The notes under the pieces were generated by a model. That model saw only the letters and a list, made by a program, of their open reading frames with translations, ran no database searches and had not been told where the DNA came from. From NCBI GenBank assembly GCA_963764205.1, contig CAVXRN010000002.1, forward strand, positions 372,001 to 436,000: DNA of 64,000 nucleotides, read 5' to 3'. This document shows, piece by piece, positions 1 through 9,731 of the stretch. This DNA comes from Chersky-840 sp963764205. Its GTDB lineage: Bacteria; Actinomycetota; Acidimicrobiia; Acidimicrobiales; UBA8190. Numbering within the stretch: the first letter of the stretch is position 1; each line of letters starts with the position of its first letter. A program made the translations under genes and the position numbers.

Positions 1-718
1 CAGCGCCACACGCAGCTGGTGCTCGACCTGGGCACCGGCGCTTGCCGACCTCGCCCACCACGGCGTCGAGCGGCAAGCGCACGTCGGCCAGGCGGACCTC
101 CCAGAAGCGCCGGGTCAGGTCGACCGACTGCATCGGCTCGAGGGTCACCCCGGGTGCGCCGGTGGGGACCAGCACCTGGGTGAGCCCGTCGCCGGTACGA
201 CCGGTGACGAGCACGTGGCTGGCCTGGGCGGCGGACTCCACCGGTCGCTTCACGCCGTCGAGCACCACCTCGGCGTCGTGGACCGAGACGTCGAGCGACA
301 GACCCTCGGGCCGGTGCCCGTGGGGGGGTGCCTCGGAAAAGCACCACGAGATGACGGTGGAGCCCGACAGCAGCTCCGCGAGCACGTGGCTGTGCACGGC
401 GGTGGCGTCCTCGGCGCCGAGGGCGGCGGCGGCGACGTTGCAGGGCACGAACGGGCCCGGCGCGGCGTGGCGGCCGAATTCGTGGGCCAGCAGCGTGGCG
501 TCGGCCAGTCCGCCCCCGCTGAGGTTGCCCCCACCGCGCGCGTCGGGCACGAGCAGCGAGGTCCAGCCGAGCTCCGCACCCTGGCGCCAGTACCCCTCCT
601 CGTAACCGGCGGGGTGCTCGCGCAGCTTGCGCATTTGGTCGACCGGGACGGTGTTCGACAGGTACCGGGCGGTGGTGTCGCGGAGGGACTGCTGTTCCTC
701 GGTGAGCTCGAGCAGCAT
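1..718 (-). CDS. Acyl-CoA dehydrogenase, 3' end beyond window, one frameshift
   Basis: Likely FAD-dependent acyl-CoA dehydrogenase (alpha,beta-desaturation of an acyl-CoA). It starts at ATG 716-718 with LLELTEEQQSLRDTTARYL, the helical N-terminal domain, and continues with a middle beta domain. Reading continues to GEVG near position 44, after which the expected sequence (AGAQVEHQLRVAL) is only found in the next frame, so one extra base sits around 41-47. The gene runs off the left edge, so the FAD and catalytic C-terminal half is not seen. It lies 19 bp downstream of the aldehyde dehydrogenase on the same strand, so the two are probably co-transcribed. The sequence type resembles the beta-like FadE partners of heteromeric enzymes, but this is inference. 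Confidence 0.8.
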   Translation of the reverse strand, partial: MLLELTEEQQSLRDTTARYLSNTVPVDQMRKLREHPAGYEEGYWRQGAELGWTSLLVPDARGGGNLSGGGLADATLLAHEFGRHAAPGPFVPCNVAAAALGAEDATAVHSHVLAELLSGSTVISWCFSEAPPHGHRPEGLSLDVSVHDAEVVLDGVKRPVESAAQASHVLVTGRTGDGLTQVLVPTGAPGVTLEPMQSVDLTRRFWEVRLADVRLPLDAVVGEVGKRRCPGRAPAACGA

Positions 719-737
719 GAAGGAGCCGCGGGTCGGC

Positions 738-2226
738 TCAGCCGACGGGCCAGGCGACCGATTTGACCTCGAGGTACTGCTCGAAGCCGGCGATGCCGTT
801 TTGGCGTCCGACGCCGCTCTCCTTGTACCCACCGAAGGGCACGTCGGCGAAGTACCCCGCACCACCGTTGAGACCGACGAACCCGGCGCGGAGCTTGCGG
901 GCCACGGCGACGGACCGCTCGAGCGAGCCGGACATGACGTTGCCTGCCAACCCGTAGGGGCTGTCATTGGCGATGCGCAGGGCGTCGGCCTCGTCCTCGA
1001 ACGGGATCACCACCAGCACCGGGCCGAAGATCTCCTCGCGGGCCACGGTCATGGCGTTGTCCACGTCGACAAAGAGGGTGGGGCGTACATAGAAGCCCTT
1101 GTTCTTCCCCTCGGGCATCCCGGTGCCGCCCACCAGGAGCTTGGCCCCCTCGTCGATGCCCTTCTGGATGTACCCCGTGATGCGGTCGCGCTGCTTGGCC
1201 GAGATCACCGGTCCGCACAGCACGTCGGGCTCTTGCGGGTCGCCGGGCACCACGGACTCGTAGATGCCCTTCAGGATCTCCACGCCCTCGTCGTAGCGCG
1301 AGCGGGGGAGCAGCATCCGGGTCGGTGTGGCACAACCTTGACCCGCGTGGAAGCACGGCGCGATCCCGATGAGGCACGACAGCGTCAGGTCGGCGTCCTC
1401 GAGGACGATCGTGGCCGACTTGCCCCCGAGCTCGAGGAAGAGACGCTTCATGGTGGCCGCCCCCTTCTCCATGATGCGCTTGCCCACGACGGTCGACCCG
1501 GTGAAGGAGATCAGGTCCACCTTCGGCGACAAGGTGAGTTGCTCGCCCAGGAGGTGGTCCGAGGACGGGACGACGTTGACGCACGCCGGGCGGGATGTCG
1601 GTGCGCTCGGCCACGAGTCGTCCGATGCGCGTGGCGTTGAACGGGGTGTCGGGAGCCGGCTTGAGCACCACGGTGTTGCCCGTGGCCAGCGCTTGGCCCA
1701 GCTTGTGGATCGTCACCTCGAACGGGTAGTTCCACGGGACGATGGCGCCGACCACGCCGACGGCCTCGCGCCACACCCTCTTGGCGGTCAACTGGCCGGT
1801 GAGGGCCGAGACCTCCTCGCCCAGGTCGAGGTCCCACTGGTACTCGTCGATGAGCTTGGCCGGGTGGGTGAGCCCGCCCGCCAGGGGCGCGTCGAGTTGT
1901 GGGCCGTGGGTGACCATGCGCGGGCAGCCGACCTCACGGATGAGCTCCTCGCGCAGTTGCTCCTGCTCGGCTTCGAGCGCCTGTTGGAGTTGCTCGAGGC
2001 AGCGCTTGCGCAAGGCGTGGTTGGTGGACCAGTCGGTCTCGTCGAATGCTCGACGCGCCGCGTCGATGGCGCTGTCCATGTCACCGCTGTCGGCGTCGGC
2101 CACTTCGCCGAGCACTTCCTCGGTGGCGGGGTTGACGTTGGCGAACGTCTTGCCCGATGCTGCGTCGACGAGCTTGCCGTCGATGAGCATCTTCGGCTCG
2201 AAGGTGATGTCCCCCGGTACGGCCAC
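738..2226 (-). CDS. Aldehyde dehydrogenase (NAD(P)+), frameshifted
   Basis: Oxidises an aldehyde to the carboxylate. Start chosen at GTG 2224-2226, preceded by GGGAGGAG six bases upstream; a longer frame to 2307 would swallow the promoter. Family landmarks: PWNYPFEV, GNTVVLKPAPDTP, FTGSTVVGK (cofactor site), LELGGKS (general base Glu) and GQGCATPTR (catalytic Cys). The first half reads to PPGV, then one extra base near 1581 shifts the frame; the second half resumes as VNVVPSSDHLLGEQ. Removing that base gives 495 residues, the normal ALDH length. The promoter faces the HSD10-like SDR and contains a candidate operator. I read the shift as a sequence error because both halves are fully conserved. 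Confidence 0.88.
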
Positions 2227-2305
2227 GGCAATCTCCTCCCAGCCTCTTTCGGCCGGAAGGTACCTGACATTGACGTCGCAGTCAACCTTGCCGTACCGTC
2301 GCCCC
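2227..2305. promoter_or_regulatory. Divergent promoter with 16-bp inverted repeat operator (2270-2285)
   Basis: 79-bp gap between the divergent aldehyde dehydrogenase and SDR. It contains TTGACGTCGCAGTCAA at 2270-2285, a perfect 5-bp inverted repeat (TTGAC-N6-GTCAA). Closely related copies occur at 6824, 6875 and 9744, all in promoters of this gene block, so this is probably a shared regulator site. Confidence 0.6.
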
Positions 2306-3078
2306 ATGGAGCTTCAGGGACGTGTCGCGATCGTCACGGGCGGGGCCGGCGGCCTCGGTTCGGTCACCGCGCATCGGCTGGCGGGCCTCGGCATGGCGGT
2401 GGTCGTCTTCGACCGCGACGGTGACCGGGCCGTCGAGGTGGCCAAGGAGCTCGACGGCGACGCCGTCGGCGTGGGAGGAGACACGACCGAACGACGGGGA
2501 CGTCACCGCCGCCATCGACGCGGCGCGCTCGCTCGGGCCCGCCGCGGTGCTGGTCAACGTGGCCGGCGGCGGCGTGGGTGGCGGGCGCACCGTCGGGCGA
2601 GGCGGGGTCGCCGCACGACAAGACGTCGTTCGTGCAGACCATGGAGATGAACGCCCTCGGCACGTTCAACATGACTCGTCTCGTGGCGTCGGCCATGGCG
2701 GACAACGAGCCGGACGACGACGGCCAACGCGGCGTGGTGGTGAACACCGCCTCGATCGCCGGCATGGAGGGGCAGACGGGGCAGGTGGCCTACGCCTCGG
2801 CCAAGGCGGCCATCCTCGGGATGACCCTCCCCATGGCCCGGGACCTGGCGCCCTTGGGCATTCGGGTGTGCGCCATCGCCCCCGGGACGATGGGGACGCC
2901 GATCATGCGGAGCGTGTCCGAGAAGATCCGCGAGAAGCTCGAAGGCGACATCGTCTTTCCCAAGCGCATGGGGCGGCCCGAGGAGTTCGCCCTCCTGGTC
3001 GAGTCCATCGTGCGCAATCCGTACCTGAACGGTGAGAACATCCGACTCGACGGCGCCCTGCGGTTCCCCCCGAAGTAG
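2306..3078 (+). CDS. SDR, type II 3-hydroxyacyl-CoA dehydrogenase (HSD10-like), two frameshifts
   Basis: Short-chain dehydrogenase resembling 17-beta-HSD10, which oxidises 3-hydroxyacyl-CoA or hydroxysteroids with NAD+. It begins MELQGRVAIVTGGAGGLG (Rossmann TGxxxGxG) and carries VNVAGGG, the HSD10-type MEMNALGTFNMTRL, ASIAGMEG, the YxxxK pair in AYASAK, and PEEFALLVESIV near the end. Two extra bases split it: near 2489 (before NDGDVTAAIDAA) and in the G-run 2604-2607 (before SPHDKTSF). Correcting both gives 256 residues, typical for the family. It is divergent from the aldehyde dehydrogenase and 13 bp ahead of the DUF35-thiolase fusion, suggesting an operon acting on CoA intermediates. Confidence 0.85.
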
Positions 3079-3091
3079 CGTTCCTCTCTCG

Positions 3092-4725
3092 GTGCCGACC
3101 AGGCCGCTCCCCGAGCTCATCCTCGACACCGCGTGGTTCTGGACGTCCGGACGAGGACGGTCGGCTCCGGGTGCAAGGGTGCACGCAGTGCAGCCGGTTG
3201 GTCCACCCTCCCGTGCCCATCTGTCCGTACTGCAGGAGCCGGTCGTGGGAGCCGACGGTGGTCTCGGGAGAGGCCACCGTCATCGGGTACACCGTCAACG
3301 CCCATCAGTGGCTGCCCGACCTCCCCCCGCCGTACGTGGTGGCCAACGTCGCACTGGACGAGGACCCGGGCGTGCGGCTGACGACCAACATCGTGGGGTG
3401 CGACCCCGAGGTGGTCCACATCGGCCAGCGCGTCCGCGTGCGCTTCGAGCAGCGACGACGACGTGTGGCTGCCGCTGTTCGAACCGACCGGGACCGACGC
3501 CGAGACCGACCCGGTCGAGGCACCCACCCGGCCCGTGGCCCGAGCGCCGGTCAGCACCGAGCGCTTCGAGCACCGCTCGGTGCTCTCGGGCATCGGGAGG
3601 TCGGCCATCGGCAGGCGCCTCATGCGCGACCCGCTCTCGCTGACCGTGGACGCTTGTCTCTTGGCGGTCGCCGACGCCGGGTTGACCCTGGGCGACATCG
3701 ACGGGCTCTCCACCTATCCCGGCATGGCCGGCATGGGCATGAGCGAGGGCGGGGTGGCCGCGGTGGAGGAGGCGCTGCGCATCCACCCCACCTGGATCAA
3801 CGGGGGCGGCGACCTCCCCGGGCCCGGGGGGTCGGTGATCGCAGCGATGTTGGCGGTGGCCGCCGGCCTGTGCCGGCACGTCCTGTGCTTCCGAACGGTG
3901 TGGGAGTCGAGCTTCGCCACGCTGCGACTGGGTGGCCAGGGCGGCGGTCGTGTCTCGGGGTCGCGCCAATGGCAGGCACCCTTCGGCGCCATGTCGGCGG
4001 CCAATTGGATCGGCATGAACGCCAACCAGTACCTCCACCGCTACGGCGCCACGCGCCAGATCCTCGGGTGGATCGCCATCAACGGCCGCGCCAACGCAGC
4101 ACGGAACCCTGCGGCGATCTACCGCGACCCGTTGACCATGGACGACTACCTGTCGGCGCGACCGATCTCGTCGCCCTTCGGGCTCTACGACTGTGATGTC
4201 CCGTGCGATGCGGCGATCGCCGTGGTCGTGTCCGATGCCTCGGTGGCGCCCGACCTGCCACGATCCGCTATCCGCGTCGAGGCAGTTGGTACCCAAATCA
4301 CCGAGCGGGTCTCATGGGACCAGGGAACCGTCACCCACGAGCCGCAGGTGCTCGGCCAGGCGGCGCACCTGTGGACCCGAACGTCGATGACGCCCGCCGA
4401 CGTGGACCTGGCCCTCGTGTACGACGGGTTCACCTTCAACGCCATCTCCTGGCTCGAGGCGCTCGGCTTCTGCGCACTGGGGGAGGCGAAGGACTGGCTC
4501 GACGGTGGCAAGCGCATCGCCCTGGACGGGGAGCTCCCCGTGAACCCCCACGGTGGGCAGCTCTCGGAGGGCAGGACGCACGGCTTCGGGTTCATCTACG
4601 AAGCCGTCACCCAGTTGCGCCACGACGCCGGCGAGCGACAGGTGCGCGATGCGCGCACCGCAGTGGTGACGTCGGGGGGCGGCACGCCCTCCAGCGCGCT
4701 GCTCCTGCAGCGCTACGGGGGTTGA
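3092..4725 (+). CDS. DUF35 OB-fold/zinc ribbon fused to thiolase-like domain, two frameshifts
   Basis: Fusion of an N-terminal DUF35 module with a thiolase-superfamily domain. DUF35 proteins bind CoA and pair with lipid-transfer thiolases (Ltp2 type), so this is likely a self-contained acyl-CoA C-C lyase or retro-aldolase. GTG at 3092 begins PTRPLPELILDTAWFW; the zinc ribbon is CTQCSRLVHPPVPICPYC (two CxxC pairs), then the OB fold (GYTVNAHQWLPDLPPPYVV). Frames change at about 3148-3151 and 3450-3453, each by one extra base. From about residue 140 comes the thiolase part (GIGRSAIGRRL, YDGFTFNAISWLEALGF, LPVNPHGGQLSEG). The corrected length is 543. No typical thiolase nucleophile Cys is visible at the usual site, as in many Ltp-like proteins. 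Confidence 0.82.
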
Positions 4726-4734
4726 ACGAGCGGC

Positions 4735-5502
4735 CTACGCCTCGAGCAGGTCGGGCTGTTGCGCCACGATCCAGTCGTAGAGGGGTTGGAACGACAACCA
4801 CCCCGCTCGGTGCCCGCCGACCTGCTGCGCGGTCTTCTCGGCCTGGTCCCGGTCGATGAGCACCGGGGTACCCGCACCCTCGGCCAGCAGTTGCGCCTGG
4901 CACGAGCGCTCCATCGTGATGAACCACCACGCCGCCTCGTCGACGGTGTGGCCCACGGTGAGCAGGCCGTGGTTGGCGAGGATTGCCGCCTTGCACCCGC
5001 CCAGAGCGTGCGCGATGTGCTTGCCCTCCTCGAGGTCCAGTACCACACCCGTGTAGTCGTCGAAAAGTGCATGGTCTTGGTAGAACGCGCACGCATCCTG
5101 TGTGAGCGGATCCAGTGTGCGGCGTAGCGACGACCACGCCTTGCCGTGCACGGAGTGGGCATGCGCGGCGGACACGACATCGAGTCGGGCGGCGTGGATC
5201 TGCGAATGGATCACGAACGCGGCGGCGTTGAGCGGCCAGTTGCCCTCTACCACTTCGCCTTCACTGTTGATGAGCAGGAGGTCCTTCACCCGGATCTGCT
5301 TGAAGTTCATCGCCAACGGGTTGACCCAGAAATGGTCGTGCAGTTCGGGGTCGCGGGCGGTGATGTGGCCGGCCACACCCTCGTCGAACCCGAAGTGCCC
5401 GAACAGGCGGAACGCGGCCGCCAGCCGTTGCTTGCGGTGCTGGCGCTCCTCCTCCACGGTGCTGAACTGCGGAAACGCGGGCGGAGTGCGGTCAGATGCC
5501 AT
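4735..5502 (-). CDS. Class II aldolase/adducin family protein
   Basis: 255 residues. Class II aldolase fold; members are zinc-dependent aldolases or epimerases, and many actinobacterial copies in catabolic clusters are of unknown substrate. Seen: GVAGHITARDPELHDHFWVNP early, AAHAHSVHGKAWSS (zinc His pair HxH), and ILANHGLLTVGHTVDEAAWWF (third metal His). The start ATG at 5500-5502 precedes ASDRTPPAFPQFS. It converges with the thiolase fusion (9-bp gap) and lies downstream of the P450 on the same strand (66-bp gap). Function beyond family is not assigned. Confidence 0.88.
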   Translation of the reverse strand: MASDRTPPAFPQFSTVEEERQHRKQRLAAAFRLFGHFGFDEGVAGHITARDPELHDHFWVNPLAMNFKQIRVKDLLLINSEGEVVEGNWPLNAAAFVIHSQIHAARLDVVSAAHAHSVHGKAWSSLRRTLDPLTQDACAFYQDHALFDDYTGVVLDLEEGKHIAHALGGCKAAILANHGLLTVGHTVDEAAWWFITMERSCQAQLLAEGAGTPVLIDRDQAEKTAQQVGGHRAGWLSFQPLYDWIVAQQPDLLEA

Positions 5503-5568
5503 ACGTGAATTCTACCATTGGAACTCGGGGCTCACTCAGGTTCCTGGCACTGGCCGCGGCCATGTCGT

Positions 5569-6813
5569 TCAGCCGGTGACGGCCGGCAACGTCTCCCAGC
5601 CCCGTACCGTCGAGGTGCGCGCCTGCACGGCACCGCCGTAGTCGACCTCCCAATCCGGGAAGCGGTTGAGGACCTCATCGAGGGCAACCCGTCCTTCGAG
5701 ACGGGCCAACGCCGCGCCCAGGCACAGGTGGATGCCGAAGCCGAAGCTCAGGTGGCGGCCGGACTTCCGGTGGATGTCGAAGGTGTCGGGCTCGTCGAAG
5801 CGCCGTTCGTCTCGGTTGGCCGACCCGTTCAGGAGGACCATGATGTTGCCCTCGGGGATCTTGTGGCCGTAGTGCTCGACGTCATTGGCGATGTAGCGGG
5901 CCTGGACGGGCGACGGCGCTTCGAAGCGCAGGATCTCCTCGATGGCACCGGGGAGCAGTGATCGGTCGGCGGCGAGCTCGCGGCGCTGGTCCGGATGTTC
6001 ACCGAGGAGCTTGCCGGTCCAACCGATGAGCCGGGTCGTGGTCTCGTTCCCTGCTCCGGCGATCAGACCCACGATGGTGGCGATCTCCTCGCGGGTGAGC
6101 TTGCGAGTGGTTCCGGTCTCGTCCTCGAACTCCACGTTGAGGAGTTGCGTCATGAGGTCGTCGGAAGGGTGCTCGGCCCGCCATTCGATGTAGTCGTCGA
6201 ACATGTCGGCGGTGAAGTCGCCCTGGAACGTGCCCTCCTTACCCTCTTCGATGTGCAGCCCCACGTCCATGCGTTCCCGGATGGCCTCCTGGTCGGTCTC
6301 GGGGATGCCGATGAGGTAGCCGATGGTGCGCATCGGCATCTGGGCACCGAGGTCCGCAATGAAGTCGAAGCGCCCCGACCCCACGAGCGGGTCGAGCGAG
6401 CGCCGGCAGAACTCTCGCACCTTCGGCTCGAGGTCGGTCATCCGCCGCGGCGTGAAGACCCGTGACAGCAGCTGGCGGTGGATGTGGTGGGCGGGCGGGT
6501 CCTCGAAGAGGATGACGCCGGGCGGGATCTCGATGTCGGCCTTGATGAGCTCGAGGATCGAGCCCCGGCCCGATCGGTACGTCTCCCACTCGAGCAGGCC
6601 ACGCTCGACGTCCTCGTATCGGCTCAATGCCCAGAAGTCGTACTTCTCGTTGTAGTAGAGGGGAGCCTCGTCACGAAGGCGTCGCCACACCGGGTAGGGG
6701 TCGGTGTCGATCTCGAAGTCGTAGGGGTCGTAGTAGACCTCGTCGTTGCTCGTCACCGTCACGATGCCGACGTCACTTCCTGCGTCCTCCCACGGGGTCG
6801 CGCCGTTGCCCAT
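5569..6813 (-). CDS. Cytochrome P450
   Basis: 414 residues, soluble bacterial class I type with no membrane anchor, probably hydroxylating a hydrophobic substrate. Landmarks: I-helix IAGAGNETTTRL (oxygen activation Thr), ExxR in IEEILRFEAP, and the heme loop FGFGIHLCLGAALARLE with the axial Cys. Ferredoxin and reductase partners are not encoded nearby. It is divergent from the amidohydrolase; the shared promoter has two candidate operator copies, at 6824 and 6875. Context (SDRs, thiolases, acyl-CoA dehydrogenases) suggests a sterol-, terpenoid- or alkyl-side-chain pathway, but the substrate cannot be read from sequence. Confidence 0.93.
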   Translation of the reverse strand: MGNGATPWEDAGSDVGIVTVTSNDEVYYDPYDFEIDTDPYPVWRRLRDEAPLYYNEKYDFWALSRYEDVERGLLEWETYRSGRGSILELIKADIEIPPGVILFEDPPAHHIHRQLLSRVFTPRRMTDLEPKVREFCRRSLDPLVGSGRFDFIADLGAQMPMRTIGYLIGIPETDQEAIRERMDVGLHIEEGKEGTFQGDFTADMFDDYIEWRAEHPSDDLMTQLLNVEFEDETGTTRKLTREEIATIVGLIAGAGNETTTRLIGWTGKLLGEHPDQRRELAADRSLLPGAIEEILRFEAPSPVQARYIANDVEHYGHKIPEGNIMVLLNGSANRDERRFDEPDTFDIHRKSGRHLSFGFGIHLCLGAALARLEGRVALDEVLNRFPDWEVDYGGAVQARTSTVRGWETLPAVTG

Positions 6814-6910
6814 CCCGTCCGCCTTGACGTGGACGTTGACAATATCCTACCGTCGGTGCCGCTAGATATCGATTTTGACGTCGTTGTCAGTATACGGCGG
6901 TGAGCTCACC
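6814..6910. promoter_or_regulatory. Divergent promoter with two inverted-repeat operator copies
   Basis: 97-bp gap between P450 and amidohydrolase. It contains TTGACGTGGACGTTGA (6824-6839) and TTGACGTCGTTGTCAG (6875-6890), each close to the 2270-2285 palindrome, so each divergent gene has its own copy near its start. A TTGACA hexamer at 6836-6841 could be a -35 element for the rightward gene, but no good -10 is spaced correctly. Confidence 0.6.
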
Positions 6911-8107
6911 ATGCAACGCAAGCTGGACTTTCCGGTCTTCGACTCGGACAACCATCTGTACGAGACGCGCGATGCGTTCACTCGGCATCTGCCGAAGGAG
7001 TACCGGAACGCCATCAGGTACGTCGAGATCGACGGGCGAACCAAGATCATGGTGCGCGGGTTGGTCAGCGATTTCATCCCCAACCCCACCTTCGACGTGG
7101 TGGCGCGGCCCGGAGCGATGGAGGAGTACTTCCGCACCGGCAACCCCGAGGGACGGTCCTACCGAGACGTGGTGGGAGAGCCCATGCAGGCCGTGCCCGC
7201 CTTCCGGGAACCCGGGCCGCGCAGCGTGGTCATGGACGAGCAGGGCGTCGACCGCACCCTCATGTTCCCCACCCTGGCCAGTCTGCTCGAGGAGCGCATG
7301 CGCGACGACCCGCAGCTCGCCCACGCGGCGGTCCACGCCCTCAACCAGTGGATGCACGAGACCTGGACCTTCAACTTCGAGGACCGCATCTTCAGCACGC
7401 CCGTGATCACGCTGTCCATCGTGGACAAGGCCGTCGAAGAGCTCGAGTGGGTCGTGGAGCGTGGCGCCAAGACCGTGCTCATCCGTCCGGCGCCTGTGCC
7501 CGGCTACCTGGGCTCACGGTCCTTCGGCTACCCCGAGTTCGATCCGTTCTGGCAGAGGGTGGTGGAGGCCGACATTCTCGTGTCCATGCACGCCTCGGAC
7601 AGCGGCTACTCCCGCTACCAGAGCGACTGGACCGGGCCCATGGAAATGCTCCCGTTCCGGCTCGACAGCTTCCGGACGCTCACGATGGGAAAGCGGGCCA
7701 TCGAGGACTCGTGCGCGGCCATGGTCTGCCACGGGTTGCTGACCCGCTTCCCGCGCCTGCGGGTGGCGCTCATCGAAAACGGAGCGGACTGGGTGCTCCC
7801 GTTCCTCGAGCACCTCGATGACGTCTACCGGAAGATGCCGCAGATGTTCGAGGAGCATCCGGTCGACGCGTTCAAGCGCAACATCTACATCAGCCCCTTC
7901 CACGAGGACGAGATCCAGGCGCTGGTGGACGAGCTGGGCGCCGACCATCTCCTCTTCGGCTCCGACTGGCCGCATCCCGAGGGCCTGGCCCAGCCGTCGT
8001 CATATGTGGACCGCCTCCCCGCGGGGATGGCGGACGACGACGTCGCCAAGATCATGGGCGGTAACCTCGCCCGCATCATGCAGGTGCAGGACAAGGTCGT
8101 CGTCTGA
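6911..8107 (+). CDS. Amidohydrolase 2 family (ACMSD-like TIM barrel)
   Basis: 398 residues. Metal-dependent hydrolase/decarboxylase superfamily (amidohydrolase_2), TIM-barrel. It opens with FPVFDSDNHLYE, where DxNH replaces the usual HxH metal pair, a pattern common in this actinobacterial subgroup. It has VSMHASDSGY mid-protein and the late FGSDWPHPEG with Asp near residue 352 as metal ligand/base. Start ATG 6911 is preferred over an upstream in-frame codon at 6875, which lies inside the operator. It is followed after 51 bp by the thioesterase on the same strand. The reaction is unknown; such proteins often sit in aromatic, sterol or terpenoid catabolic clusters. Confidence 0.87.
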   Translation: MQRKLDFPVFDSDNHLYETRDAFTRHLPKEYRNAIRYVEIDGRTKIMVRGLVSDFIPNPTFDVVARPGAMEEYFRTGNPEGRSYRDVVGEPMQAVPAFREPGPRSVVMDEQGVDRTLMFPTLASLLEERMRDDPQLAHAAVHALNQWMHETWTFNFEDRIFSTPVITLSIVDKAVEELEWVVERGAKTVLIRPAPVPGYLGSRSFGYPEFDPFWQRVVEADILVSMHASDSGYSRYQSDWTGPMEMLPFRLDSFRTLTMGKRAIEDSCAAMVCHGLLTRFPRLRVALIENGADWVLPFLEHLDDVYRKMPQMFEEHPVDAFKRNIYISPFHEDEIQALVDELGADHLLFGSDWPHPEGLAQPSSYVDRLPAGMADDDVAKIMGGNLARIMQVQDKVVV

Positions 8108-8158
8108 GCACCGTGGCCACCGACCGGCGCTGATCACGATCCAGGGGGGTGGCGCGCC

Positions 8159-8977
8159 ATGGTCGCCGTGAAGTCCATTGTCCGGTCACTGCGGCTCGAG
8201 CCCGTGGGCGAAGGCCGCTTCCGGGCCGAGAACGTCGACACCGGGCATCCGGTGGTGTTCGGCGGGCAGCTGCTCGCCCAGTCCATCGTCGCGGCCCTCG
8301 AGGGTCACGAGGGCAAGACGGTGAAGACGCTGCACACCGTCTTCGCCCGCGCCGCCTCTCCCGACCGAGGCGTGGAAATCGAGGTCGATGCCCTCCATGC
8401 CGGGCGCGCCATGGCCAGCAGTACCGTGACGATCCTCCAGGCCGGTCGCATCTGCACTCGCTCCATGGTGCTCATGTCCGCGGACGAGCCCGATCTCATC
8501 CGCCACGGCGAATCGGCGCCCGACACCCCTCGGCCCGACGGCGCGCCGGAGGGCGAGGACTGGGCGGTGCAGATCGTCGGGGACGTCGACCTGAACGATC
8601 CGACCCGGGTGGGCCCGCCCGAGCTCCAGGTGTGGACCGCCTTTCCCGGTGCCCCCGACGACTCCGGAGTGAACCAGGCGCTGGTCGCCTTCGCCACCGA
8701 CGGGTTCCTGATCGGCACCGCCATGCGTCCGCACGACGGGGTGGGCCAGGCGCAGGCGCACGTGAGTCTGTCGACGGGGGTGCTGAGCCACACGATCACG
8801 TTCCACGAACCCGTCTCGGCCGGGCGGTGGTTGCTGCTCGTACACCGGAGCCTGTACGCCGGGCGGGGGCGGAGTTACGGACGGGCCGACGCGTTCGCCG
8901 ACGGCGCGCTGGTGGCCTCCTTCGTGCAGGACAGCATGATCCGTCCCATGGGCGAACGCCCGTCGGGCACGCTGTGA
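8159..8977 (+). CDS. Acyl-CoA thioesterase II (TesB-like double hotdog)
   Basis: 272 residues. Hydrolyses acyl-CoA to free acid and CoA. Two hotdog domains: the N-terminal half contains VVFGGQLLAQSIVAAL and KTLHTVFARAASPDRGVEIEV; the C-terminal half contains FATDGFLIGTAM, LSHTITFHEP and GRADAFADGALVASFVQDSMIRP, typical of TesB. The length matches the family. A GGGGGT run upstream of ATG 8159 may be the ribosome site. It is probably co-transcribed with the amidohydrolase and would release product or recover CoA. Confidence 0.9.
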   Translation: MVAVKSIVRSLRLEPVGEGRFRAENVDTGHPVVFGGQLLAQSIVAALEGHEGKTVKTLHTVFARAASPDRGVEIEVDALHAGRAMASSTVTILQAGRICTRSMVLMSADEPDLIRHGESAPDTPRPDGAPEGEDWAVQIVGDVDLNDPTRVGPPELQVWTAFPGAPDDSGVNQALVAFATDGFLIGTAMRPHDGVGQAQAHVSLSTGVLSHTITFHEPVSAGRWLLLVHRSLYAGRGRSYGRADAFADGALVASFVQDSMIRPMGERPSGTL

Positions 8978-8984
8978 GCTCGAC

Positions 8985-9731
8985 TCAACCGGGCGAGCGT
9001 GGGACGACCGCCACCGACGGGATGCTGGCGTCTGCGCCGGCGTGGACCACCTGATGCACGACCCCCACGAGGGTCTCCACGTCGAGGAGCGAGCCGGCGA
9101 TGAGGCGACGCGCCGACCAGATCGGATGGAGCTCGGCGGCCAGGTCCCAGTCCCACTCCGCCGGGAACTGCGTCATCGAATCGCCCTCGCCCCCCGCACA
9201 GTCGCCCACGATGACGCGGGTGAAGCCCACCTGCGGATGCTCGATCTGCAACGCCTCGATGAGCTTGTCGAGCGCGGCCTTGCTCACCGCGTACGCGCCC
9301 AGCCCGGGCCACGGAGCGGTCAGCGACGCGCTCACCGACGACAGGTACGCGGCGACCCCGCGCGTCTTCTCGAGATGGGGGAGAGCTGCCCTGGTGACCA
9401 GGGCGGCGCCGATCACGTTGGTGTCGAAGGCGCGGCGCCAGGTCGTGGCGTCGGTGTCGATCAAACGCATGAGCGGACCGACGGCGGGGGTGTAGACGAG
9501 GGCGTCGATACCGCCCAGCCCGGCGGCCGCGTCCCCCAGGGCCTGCTGGCACGAGACCTCGTCGGTGACGTCGCACGCGAACGCGAGCGTCTCGGGCCCG
9601 GCCTCTCGGGCTGCCTCGGTCAGCATGTCGAAGCGGCGGGCGAGGACCGCCACGTGGTCCCCACGGCGGGCCAGCCCGACGGCGATGCAACGTCCCAGGC
9701 CGCTCGAGGCCCCCACGATCACGATGTTCAC
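8985..9731 (-). CDS. SDR family oxidoreductase
   Basis: 248 residues, NAD(P)H-dependent short-chain dehydrogenase. Seen: IVGASSGLGRCIAVGLA (cofactor loop), CDVTDEVS (acidic loop), YTPAVGPL in the position of the usual NNAG, then SSVSAS and AYAVSK giving the Ser-Tyr-Lys triad. Converges with the thioesterase (7-bp gap). Its promoter (9732-9839) carries an operator copy, which puts it in the same candidate regulon as the P450 and aldehyde dehydrogenase. Substrate unknown. Confidence 0.9.
   Translation of the reverse strand: MNIVIVGASSGLGRCIAVGLARRGDHVAVLARRFDMLTEAAREAGPETLAFACDVTDEVSCQQALGDAAAGLGGIDALVYTPAVGPLMRLIDTDATTWRRAFDTNVIGAALVTRAALPHLEKTRGVAAYLSSVSASLTAPWPGLGAYAVSKAALDKLIEALQIEHPQVGFTRVIVGDCAGGEGDSMTQFPAEWDWDLAAELHPIWSARRLIAGSLLDVETLVGVVHQVVHAGADASIPSVAVVPRSPG

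Noticed and set aside
738..4725. Calling the aldehyde dehydrogenase, SDR and DUF35-thiolase genes pseudogenes
   Set aside because: Each is fully conserved on both sides of single-base insertions clustered at the window end, which fits sequence error better than decay.
5503..5568. Operator copy in the gap between the class II aldolase and P450
   Set aside because: No match to TTGACGTCG; the gap has only a GAATTC and weak repeats.
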